Assembly: GCA_019412865.1 (NCBI GenBank)
Contig: DXOJ01000541.1
Location: forward strand, 1 to 5,333
DNA length: 5,333 bases
Reading direction: 5' to 3'
Source: Bacteroides sp.
GTDB lineage: Bacteria; Bacteroidota; Bacteroidia; Bacteroidales; Bacteroidaceae
Shown here piece after piece: positions 1 to 5,333 of this stretch (the first letter of the stretch is position 1; each line of letters opens with the position of its first letter). Position numbers and translations under genes: made by a program. Under the pieces are notes generated by a model that was given only the letters and a program-made list of their open reading frames with translations, searched no databases and was not told the DNA's origin.

Positions 1-1
1 G

Positions 2-1825
2 GATATAAATTGGGGGATGATCTTTGGTGATATGAGTAAAGTTACCAAGAAACAATTACAGCAGGTAAAGAAACAGTTGCAAGAATTTAAAAGGTCTCCT
101 GAGTTCAAAACCTCCACCCCGGAACAGATCAAAGTGATAGAAGAAGCTTTGAATAACATAAATACAGCATTGGTTGATAAAGGTGGTTTCTTTGGAGGAT
201 TGACGGACTCTCTTACTGAATATGAAGGCACTGTATATAAAGTAAAAGAGGCACAGGAGGAGTTGGAAAAGGCATTGAAATCAGGCGATGAAGTTGCTAT
301 AGAGAAAGCGAAGAAGAAAAAGAACGCAGCAGAACAAAATCAAGCTAATGCACAGGCAAATGTAGAAAAGTCTAAAGACAAGGCAATCAGTAATATTACT
401 GCTATCTCCAATGCCATCGTGCAGCTCGGCAAAGAGAATGTTAGTTTGTCTGATATTGGAAATACAGTTGGAGCCCTTGTTGATGCCCTAAGCTCTTCAG
501 GAACCAAAATAGGTGGAATCATTTCGGCTATCTTATCTATTATAGATGCCGCAGGTGAAGTGGGTACTTTTCAATATGGTATGGATATTATCGAAAACAT
601 ATCAAGTACTGTAACCGACGCTTTCGCGAGGGACACAGAATCCATAACTGGACTAGATATGAGTTTCATGAAAAGTGCTGATTATGACGACTACAATGAA
701 CTTGTTGAGCAGTATGACACTTTGATAGATGTCTGGGATCAGCTACTAGATAAGAAAAAGGCATATATAAAAGAATCTTACGGAATAGAAGCGACAAAAG
801 CCGGACAAGAGGCATTGGACTTATTAAATTCCGAGAGGAAAATAACAAGGGAACTAGCTAGTTCGCGCTTGGATGCAGGTGCAAGTTCTGGTAGTCATTC
901 TATGAATTATCGAATGTGGAAAGGTTCTTATGATTACAACGGTACTAACTGGAAAGATGTGGCTGGCGATATATCTAAATCCCTTGGCGGTGTTGACTTC
1001 AGTAGCATGTGGAGTATGCTTGATATGTCAGCAGAACAGTTGGAATGGATAAAAACCAATTATTCTGGGTTATGGTCAAAAATGGATGGTGATTTCAGGG
1101 GGTATTTGGATGATATTATTGAGTATGGGGATACCGAAAATGAAATCATTAAATCTATCAATGAACAACTAACCCAGACTTCTTTTGATAGCCTATTTGA
1201 TAGTTTTGTAAATACTCTTATGGATATGGATGCTTCTTCTCAGGACTTTGCTGATAATTTCGAAGAATACATGAGAAAAGCGATTTTCACTTCAATGTTT
1301 GCCAAAAACTATGAAACAGAGTTAGAAAACTGGTATAAGGATTTTGCCAAGGCAAATGATAAGGAAGGAGGTATAACAACAGATGATGTCAATGATTTAA
1401 AAACGAAATGGGATAACATTGTAAACGGTGCATTATCAGACCGCGAAGCTTGGGAGAAAATAGTAGGTAGCTCTGGTTCTGAATCATCACGTGAAGCTTC
1501 AAAGAAGGGTGTTGCAACGGCTTCACAAGATTCTGTTGATGAACTTAACGGACGCTTTACAGTCATTCAGGGACATACCTACGAAATCAACAGTAGTGTG
1601 AAAGTCATCCAGTCGGATACAGCGAAGATTGCCGAAAAACTATCATTCCTTACCAGCATGGACAAGAACATGAGCGACATGGTTAGAGGACATGATATAA
1701 TCGTAGCCCATCTTTCTAACATTGAAGGGTATACAGCAAACCTTGTTGATATTAAACAATTCATGTATTCTATGAAATTAGGAATTGATTCACTTAACAC
1801 TAAAGGGATAACACTTAAGCGATGA
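2..1825 (+). CDS. Phage tail tape-measure protein, C-terminal part (5' end outside window)
   Basis: Tape-measure proteins line the tail tube during assembly, fix its length and are ejected ahead of the DNA. The frame is open back to the window edge, so the Met at 17 is probably internal; family members usually exceed 1000 residues and about 607 are visible. Counting from that Met: residues 7-50 and 75-125 are Lys/Glu/Gln-rich predicted coiled coil (e.g. EAQEELEKALKSGDEVAIEK). Residues 148-180 form a hydrophobic Gly/Ala/Ile stretch (GGIISAILSIIDAAG), as in the membrane-active segments of tape-measure proteins. A Trp/Tyr/Asp-rich region follows at 220-480, then a conserved-looking tail: SREASKKGVATASQDSVDEL (491-510), NGRFTVIQGHTYEINSSVKV (511-530) and a final helical zone ending LKR. 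That ending closely resembles Bacteroides prophage tape-measure C-termini as I remember them. The stop overlaps the next start as ATGA, which fits a tail operon. No lysozyme or peptidase motif is visible in this part. Family confidence is high; the true start cannot be seen. Confidence 0.85.
   Translation, partial: DINWGMIFGDMSKVTKKQLQQVKKQLQEFKRSPEFKTSTPEQIKVIEEALNNINTALVDKGGFFGGLTDSLTEYEGTVYKVKEAQEELEKALKSGDEVAIEKAKKKKNAAEQNQANAQANVEKSKDKAISNITAISNAIVQLGKENVSLSDIGNTVGALVDALSSSGTKIGGIISAILSIIDAAGEVGTFQYGMDIIENISSTVTDAFARDTESITGLDMSFMKSADYDDYNELVEQYDTLIDVWDQLLDKKKAYIKESYGIEATKAGQEALDLLNSERKITRELASSRLDAGASSGSHSMNYRMWKGSYDYNGTNWKDVAGDISKSLGGVDFSSMWSMLDMSAEQLEWIKTNYSGLWSKMDGDFRGYLDDIIEYGDTENEIIKSINEQLTQTSFDSLFDSFVNTLMDMDASSQDFADNFEEYMRKAIFTSMFAKNYETELENWYKDFAKANDKEGGITTDDVNDLKTKWDNIVNGALSDREAWEKIVGSSGSESSREASKKGVATASQDSVDELNGRFTVIQGHTYEINSSVKVIQSDTAKIAEKLSFLTSMDKNMSDMVRGHDIIVAHLSNIEGYTANLVDIKQFMYSMKLGIDSLNTKGITLKR
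1822..1825 (+). other. ATGA stop/start overlap (tape measure to Dit-like)
   Basis: The last codon of the tape-measure gene (TGA) shares bases with the ATG of the next gene. The upstream bases (AAAGGG about 15 bases before, then ACACTTAAGCG) do not place a ribosome site at normal spacing. Translational coupling by re-initiation is therefore the likely way the second protein is made. The overlap is seen directly; the coupling is inferred. Confidence 0.7.
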
Positions 1826-2787
1826 AAGGGCAATTACTAATAGACAGAACAGATGCATATACCAGCTTGGGTATATGTGTTACAAGGGGAAGTTACAATA
1901 ATCTTGTAGCATTTCCAGCTATGAAAGAGCCGGACAAAAACGACTGGCCGGAAGAAGACGGGAAGGAGTTTGATCTGACTACACCAACTCTTAATACGGC
2001 TGAAGTAAGCATTGAGTTTGCATATATAGGCAGTTTGGGTATTGGTGGACTGATTGATATACTTTCTGACTTGAGCTATCATGAATTTTACTTTCCCTTA
2101 ATCGACAGGAGTTATAAGTTACGTCTGTCTTCCCAAAGCAGCTATGTTATTAATCCGGGCCTTGAAGTTGCTAAATTTATTTTTAGTAACGACTTCCCCC
2201 GAGAAGTCGATTACGAATACCAGGAGCCCGTAAATGAGCTTTCAATGCCTAAAGGTTACGAGATTGATGATAAAGACTTATCCGATTATGGCGTAGTCGT
2301 ATTGCAAGGTAGTAATGCCGAGATATTAAAAACTCCGGCAGTAAAAAAGAACCTATTGCAGAATTTTAAACGTCAAGATGGAGCAATCTATGACGGTGAA
2401 GTTGTGAAATTCCAGACCAAAGAAGTATCTCTCAAATGCCTGATGCGGGCCGGGACGATTGAAGCGTTCTGGCGTAATCGCAATGCCCTACTCTATGATC
2501 TCACAAAACTGTCTGCTAAGGTCGATGATGAAGGATATGAGTATTCTGATGCTGAACGTATATTTTATTGTGATGAGTGGAGTGAAAGCTATCCTTGCTA
2601 TTATAAGAGTTGCCAGACGAACAATTTTCTTCTTAATAATGGGGTATGGTGGGAATTTACCTTGAAACTTGTATTTACTAGTTTCCGGATTGGAGAAACA
2701 GACTTCCTGCTTGCATCCGAAGCAGGAGAATTTATCATAACAGAAGATGGAATATTTTATATTGACTTAAAAAATTATGCCAATTAA
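1822..2787 (+). CDS. Distal tail (Dit-like) protein, probable internally duplicated fold
   Basis: This is a 321-residue protein with no signal peptide or membrane segment, rich in beta-prone stretches. Its place directly after the tape-measure gene is where siphophages encode the distal tail protein, the hexameric ring that closes the tube and carries the adsorption apparatus. Two halves look alike. Residues 11-~105 start DAYTSLGICVTRGSYNNL, with FPAMK, then DGKEFDL and AEVSIEFAYIG. Residues 152-~234 start DLSDYGVVVLQGSNAEIL, with TPAVK, then DGEVVKF and KEVSLKCLMRAG. The C-terminus (WWEFTLKLVFTSFRI, 276-290, then LLASEAGEFIITEDG, 296-310) matches an ending I recognise from Bacteroides phage proteins of this position. 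Four cysteines lie at 19, 206, 250 and 259, and a fifth at 264, with no obvious metal-site spacing. The start is the ATG of the ATGA overlap; no strong Shine-Dalgarno precedes it, which is usual in Bacteroidales. The Dit role is inferred from position and size; a tail-hub or tube-end protein is the main alternative. Confidence 0.65.
   Translation: MKGQLLIDRTDAYTSLGICVTRGSYNNLVAFPAMKEPDKNDWPEEDGKEFDLTTPTLNTAEVSIEFAYIGSLGIGGLIDILSDLSYHEFYFPLIDRSYKLRLSSQSSYVINPGLEVAKFIFSNDFPREVDYEYQEPVNELSMPKGYEIDDKDLSDYGVVVLQGSNAEILKTPAVKKNLLQNFKRQDGAIYDGEVVKFQTKEVSLKCLMRAGTIEAFWRNRNALLYDLTKLSAKVDDEGYEYSDAERIFYCDEWSESYPCYYKSCQTNNFLLNNGVWWEFTLKLVFTSFRIGETDFLLASEAGEFIITEDGIFYIDLKNYAN
2777..2787 (+). other. 11-base overlap of Dit-like and fibre genes
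   Basis: The fibre ATG lies inside the end of the preceding gene, whose stop TAA is at 2785-2787. The upstream bases are A/T-rich (TTGACTTAAAAAATT) with no GGAGG-like site. This fits both Bacteroidales initiation, which relies on A/T-rich leaders, and coupling to upstream translation. TTGAC here resembles a -35 box, but there is no matching -10 and no spacer, so I do not call a promoter. Confidence 0.6.
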
Positions 2788-5333
2788 AAAGAAAAAAATC
2801 AGCGAATTAACGCTTGCTGATAGCATGGTAGGATTGTACACTATTGGCGTTAAAATGGTGAATGGCGTACAAACAAGTGTAAAAGTTAGTCTTGAATTCA
2901 TAAAGAAAGCCTATGATGACGTAGTTGCAGCAACAAAGAAGGCCAATGACGCAGCAAAGGCGGCCGATGGTTCCCGAACCCAAATAGAAGCGAATGAAGA
3001 TACTCGACAACGCAATGAAGCTACTCGTATCGATGCTGAAAGAAATCGTTCAAATGAAGAACAAGCCCGGTCAGCTGCAGAATCAGTACGTATCATAAAT
3101 GAGAATACCCGTAAAGCAGAGGAAGCAGCTCGTGCGACCGCTGAAGGGCAACGTGTATCTGCAGAACTTAGCCGCGTTGAAACAGAAAATAAACGAGTGT
3201 CAGATGAACAAGCACGTAAAAGTAATGAAGATGCACGTAAGACCGCTGAAACAGGACGTTCTTCTGCAGAAGCGGAACGTGTGAAGGAAGAAGACAAACG
3301 AAAAGCGGCTGAAACAACACGTTCTACAGCTGAAACAGATCGCGTAACAGCCGAAGATGAACGAAAAGAAGCCGAATCCACGAGAGAAACGAATGAAACT
3401 GCACGTGTGACAGCCGAAGATAATCGCGTTACTGTCGAATCTGAACGCGTATCTGCTGAAACAGACCGTAAATCTGCGGAGACAGCCCGAGTATCAGAAG
3501 AAAACAAAAGAAAGTCCGCTGAAACAGAACGTAAATCAGCGGAGACAGCCCGGGTATCCGAAGAAAATAAAAGAAAGCAAAATGAAGATACCCGCAAAGC
3601 TGCAGAAGATACTCGTTCCTCAAATGAGACTAGGCGTGTCTCTGCTGAAACAGAACGTGTAGAAGCTGAGTCCCAACGTAAGTCAGAGTATAGCGGTATT
3701 ATACAAGAAATGACATCTGCTACAGGAGATGCTACCGCACAACTAGAACTTGTAAAAAAAGCTACGAATGATGCAAATGCTGCCAAAAACGCATCAGTTG
3801 AACAGACTGCTCTTGCAAAGAAAGCTACTAATGACGCTAACGCGGCAATTATAAGTATTAATGCTGCCAAAGAAGAAACCCAACAAGCAACAGAAGAGGC
3901 TAACGCTGCCAAAGTTGCATCGGAAGCCCAAACAGCTTTAGCGAAAAAAGCTACTGATGATGCTAATACAGCCAAAAACGCATCAGTAGCGCAAACAGCT
4001 CTTGCTAAAGCTGCCACAGATAGCGCAAATGCGGCAGCACAGGCCGCCAATAACGCAGTTTCTGGAGTTGATGCTAAAGTAAAAGATGCAGTGGATGCAC
4101 TTGTAGCTGGAGCACCGGAAGCCCTCGACACACTTATTGAATTGGCTAATGCCCTTAATAATGATCCGAACTTCGCCGCTACCATGGCAACAGAGTTAGG
4201 GAAGAAAATCAACGTTTCCGATATTGTCAACAACCTAACAAGTGGTGGTACTGGCAAGGTCCTTTCTGCCGAACAAGGGAAGGTTTTGAAAGCAGCTTTG
4301 GATACACATAACCATGCAGGAATATACGAACCTGTATTCTCAAAAAATACAGCTTTCAATAAGAACTTTGGCACAACTTCCGGAACTGTTTGCCAAGGAA
4401 ATGATAGTCGACTAAGTGACGCACGTACACCTAAAGCGCATACTCATAAGAAGTCTGAAATAAGTGATTTTCCAACTTCTATGCCAGCAAGCGATGTGCC
4501 TGCATGGGCGAAAGCTGCAAGTAAACCATCTTATACAGCTTCCGAGGTTGGTGCGTCCCCGTCGAATCATACTCATACAGGGGTCTATCAGCCAGCAGGA
4601 AGTTATGCAGCGAGTTCGCATAAACACGAAGCAACGGATATTACTCCGGATAGTACTCACCGCTTTGTTACTGATACAGAAAAAAGCACTTGGAATGGTA
4701 AAGCTGCAGGTAATCATAACCACGATTCAGTATATCAACCTAAAGGTAGCTATGCACCGTCTTCTCATAAACATGCAGCAACTGACATTACGGACGATTC
4801 TACACATAGATTTGTCACAGATTCGGAAAAAGATGCTTGGAATAGTAAGGCGGCAGGAAATCACAACCACGATTCAGCATACCAACCCAAGGGTAGTTAT
4901 GCTGCAAGTTCTCATAAACATACAGCGACGGACGTTGAAGAAGATTCGACTCATCGTTTTATGACGGATGCAGAACGTACAAAACTTAGTGGAATAGCCT
5001 CCGGAGCTAATAATTACTCTCATCCGGCTTCTCATCCAGCATCAATGATTGAAGAAAGTACTACAAGAAAATTCATGACGGATGCGGAGAAAACTTTACT
5101 AAGTTCTCTCGGGACTACGTATGCTTTAGCTGATCTATCGAACGCAATGAGCGTAAACCTATCCTTGAACGGTTATGCAAAATTCAATAATGGATTACTT
5201 GTACAATGGGGCAGAGTTGGAGGTTCATCTACAGCTTCGTATAGTGTGACTATGCCTACATCTTTTTATAATACTGAATATAAAATATTTGCAACTGTAT
5301 ATAAGCCTAGTAGTGACTCCGCCGTATATTCAT
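2777..5333 (+). CDS. Large repeat-rich tail fibre / receptor-binding protein, 3' end outside window
   Basis: The frame is open from the ATG at 2777 to the window edge (852 full codons, no stop). I chose this start because MPIKKKKISELTLADSMVGL is a typical start for Bacteroides prophage fibre proteins and the 11-base overlap with the preceding gene fits coupling; the Met at codon 17 would cut into it. Modules: anchor 1-66; Arg/Glu heptad array 77-300; Ala-rich 21-residue units 327-431; linker 432-488 with APEALDTLIELANAL and NDPNF; GTGKVLSAEQGKVLKAALD 491-509; KSEISDFPTSMPASD, then WAK and KPSYTASEVGA (559-593); 49-residue His-rich repeats 597-743 with a decayed fourth copy; gp53-like C-terminal domain from 799 (GYAKFNNGLLVQWGRV). 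The 432-596 motifs and the C-terminal GY...NGL.VQWG signature are widespread in phage tail fibres, supporting a trimeric, elongated adsorption fibre. No peptidase S74 chaperone or C-type lectin domain is visible, but the end is missing. The receptor is unknown. Confidence 0.85.
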   Translation, partial: MPIKKKKISELTLADSMVGLYTIGVKMVNGVQTSVKVSLEFIKKAYDDVVAATKKANDAAKAADGSRTQIEANEDTRQRNEATRIDAERNRSNEEQARSAAESVRIINENTRKAEEAARATAEGQRVSAELSRVETENKRVSDEQARKSNEDARKTAETGRSSAEAERVKEEDKRKAAETTRSTAETDRVTAEDERKEAESTRETNETARVTAEDNRVTVESERVSAETDRKSAETARVSEENKRKSAETERKSAETARVSEENKRKQNEDTRKAAEDTRSSNETRRVSAETERVEAESQRKSEYSGIIQEMTSATGDATAQLELVKKATNDANAAKNASVEQTALAKKATNDANAAIISINAAKEETQQATEEANAAKVASEAQTALAKKATDDANTAKNASVAQTALAKAATDSANAAAQAANNAVSGVDAKVKDAVDALVAGAPEALDTLIELANALNNDPNFAATMATELGKKINVSDIVNNLTSGGTGKVLSAEQGKVLKAALDTHNHAGIYEPVFSKNTAFNKNFGTTSGTVCQGNDSRLSDARTPKAHTHKKSEISDFPTSMPASDVPAWAKAASKPSYTASEVGASPSNHTHTGVYQPAGSYAASSHKHEATDITPDSTHRFVTDTEKSTWNGKAAGNHNHDSVYQPKGSYAPSSHKHAATDITDDSTHRFVTDSEKDAWNSKAAGNHNHDSAYQPKGSYAASSHKHTATDVEEDSTHRFMTDAERTKLSGIASGANNYSHPASHPASMIEESTTRKFMTDAEKTLLSSLGTTYALADLSNAMSVNLSLNGYAKFNNGLLVQWGRVGGSSTASYSVTMPTSFYNTEYKIFATVYKPSSDSAVYS
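3005..3676 (+). repeat. Array of 32 tandem heptad codon repeats (21 nt each) in the fibre gene
   Basis: Fibre residues 77-300 are 32 consecutive seven-residue units with no insertion or deletion. Each has Arg at position 1 and Glu at position 5, e.g. RVSAETD, RKSAETA, RVSEENK, RVTAEDN; a final partial unit RKSEYS follows at 301. Position 2 is mostly Val, Lys, Ser or Ile, and position 4 mostly Ala, Asn or Glu. Position 6 is mostly Thr, Asp, Ser or Asn. Several Arg codons are used (CGT, CGA, CGC, CGG, AGG), so the units are old at the DNA level and held together at protein level. The region should be continuous alpha-helix, either a polar coiled coil or a charged single helix; at 1.5 angstrom per residue it would span roughly 33 nm. 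It probably serves as the fibre shaft. Confidence 0.9.
3467..3592 (+). repeat. Recent 63-nt (three-heptad) direct duplication inside the heptad array
   Basis: The unit starting at 3467 and the one starting at 3530 are adjacent. Over their first 48 bases they differ at four sites (TCT/TCA, CGA/CGG, TCA/TCC, AAC/AAT), all third-position synonymous changes. The encoded stretch RKSAETARVSEENKRK is identical in both. Similarity also extends about 12 bases upstream of each copy (GCTGAAACAGA). This is the closest pair I noticed in the array and looks like its latest expansion. Confidence 0.8.
3755..4069 (+). repeat. Five 63-nt units encoding Ala-rich 21-residue repeats
   Basis: Fibre residues 327-431 divide into five units of 21 residues (three heptads). 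Unit 1 is KKATNDANAAKNASVEQTAL plus A. Unit 2 starts KKATNDANAA then diverges (IISINAAKEET). Unit 3 is QQATEEANAAKVASEAQTAL plus A. Unit 4 is KKATDDANTAKNASVAQTAL plus A, and unit 5 decays (KAATDSANAAAQAANNAVSG). Ala dominates, with Thr, Asn and Asp, suggesting an Ala-packed helical bundle that continues the shaft. The unit length equals that of the duplication in the upstream heptad array. Confidence 0.8.
4070..4315 (+). other. Fibre linker module (APEALDTL...NDPNF and GTGKVLSAEQGK motifs)
   Basis: Residues 432-513 hold two motifs common in otherwise unrelated phage tail fibres. APEALDTLIELANAL with NDPNFAATM (446-470) corresponds to a helical segment usually found at the helix-to-beta transition. 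GTGKVLSAEQGKVLKAALD (491-509) is a short module typically placed just before distal repeats. It ends with the first His-x-His motif (HNH, 511-513). Presence is clear; the structural role comes from general knowledge of fibre proteins. Confidence 0.7.
4565..5005 (+). repeat. Three tandem 147-nt repeats encoding 49-residue His-rich units
   Basis: Units begin at residues 597, 646 and 695. Each follows NHxH - YQP - GSYA - SSHKH - ATD - DSTH - RF - TD - E, then about eight variable residues ending in G. By hand count units 1 and 2 share 38 of 49 residues and units 2 and 3 share 33 of 49. Each carries two His-x-His motifs plus a His in DSTHRF. Synonymous codons differ widely between units (e.g. TCT versus AGT for Ser), so the copies are not recent. 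After unit 3 a shortened fourth copy runs from 5006 to about 5110 (SHPASHPAS, MIEESTTRKFMTDAEKTLLS) and has lost the YQP/GSYA/SSHKH part. Confidence 0.88.
5171..5333 (+). other. Start of gp53-like tail-fibre C-terminal domain (cut by window)
   Basis: From residue 799 the sequence reads GYAKFNNGLLVQWGRVGG, then SVTMPTSFYNTEYKIFATVY. The GY-K-F/L-NGL-VQWG signature followed by a V.MP/F.P.SF strand is characteristic of the gp53-like C-terminal domain found at the tips of many tail fibres. Only about 54 residues lie in the window; the rest and the stop codon are missing. Confidence 0.75.

Noticed and set aside
17..19. Complete tape-measure gene starting at this ATG
   Set aside because: The frame is open upstream to the window edge (codons for DINWG), no spaced ribosome site is present, and the family is usually much longer.
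2762..2776. TTGACTTAAAAAATT as a promoter before the fibre gene
   Set aside because: It lies within coding sequence, abuts the start codon, and has no -10 partner; Bacteroides -33/-7 boxes (TTTG / TAnnTTTG) are not evident either.
2825..2827. Alternative fibre start at Met17
   Set aside because: It would remove the KKKKISELTLA segment typical of these proteins, and the first ATG at 2777 has the tight overlap expected in this operon.
3005..3676. Regular short repeats resembling a CRISPR or non-coding tandem array
   Set aside because: The 21-nt units have no spacers, vary at synonymous sites, and keep a coding frame with conserved Arg and Glu.
2911..4374. Long minus-strand ORF of 487 codons
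   Set aside because: It lies entirely inside the + strand fibre gene, is low complexity with the same 7-residue period, and has no recognisable domain; the + frame carries known fibre motifs on both sides of it.
4464..4964. 166-codon + strand ORF in another frame
   Set aside because: It is an out-of-frame reading of the 147-nt His-rich repeats. Its periodic Ile/Leu/Arg-rich sequence reflects those repeats, and the frame at 2777 gives the known fibre motifs.
4999..5333. Diversity-generating retroelement target at the fibre tip
   Set aside because: Some Bacteroides phages diversify fibres this way, but there is no reverse transcriptase, template repeat or C-type lectin fold here; the visible tip looks gp53-like. 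The gene end is missing, so this is untested rather than excluded.

Overview
The window is one continuous stretch of tail-structure genes from a tailed phage or prophage. It holds three tightly packed genes on the + strand, no RNA gene, no mobile-element gene and no intergenic space. Moderate-to-low GC, the absence of clear Shine-Dalgarno sequences, and protein motifs typical of gut Bacteroidales prophages point to a Bacteroides or Parabacteroides host. Those motifs are the C-terminus of the tape-measure protein, the LLASEAGEF-ITEDG ending of the second protein, and the KKKKISELTLA start of the fibre protein. The host assignment is recognition from memory, not a search result.

Layout. (1) Positions 2-1825 hold the C-terminal ~607 residues of a tail tape-measure protein whose 5' end lies outside the window. 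(2) Positions 1822-2787 encode a 321-residue protein that overlaps the first by ATGA. It is best read as a distal-tail (Dit-like) protein and appears to be an internal duplication of one fold. (3) From 2777 to the window edge runs a very large fibre gene that overlaps gene 2 by 11 bases. It has no stop codon in the window (852 complete codons visible), so a caller that requires a stop could miss it and report a 487-codon antisense ORF in its place.

The fibre protein is strikingly modular. In order it has: a short N-terminal anchor (residues 1-66); an uninterrupted array of 32 seven-residue repeats, each with Arg at position 1 and Glu at position 5 (77-300); five 21-residue Ala-rich units (327-431); a common phage-fibre linker with the APEALDTL...NDPNF and GTGKVLSAEQGK motifs (432-513); a DFPTSMP...WAK...TASEVGA segment (558-596); three 49-residue His-rich repeats plus a decayed fourth (597-~778); and the start of a gp53-like C-terminal domain (GYAKFNNGLLVQWG, from 799).

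Together the genes would set tail length (tape measure), form the ring at the end of the tail tube (Dit-like) and build a long, probably trimeric receptor-binding fibre. Order and overlaps suggest a single late transcript with translational coupling. The most unusual material is the perfect Arg/Glu heptad array with a recent three-heptad duplication, the eight His-x-His motifs in the distal fibre, and the apparent lack of a tail-hub/tail-lysin gene between the Dit-like gene and the fibre.
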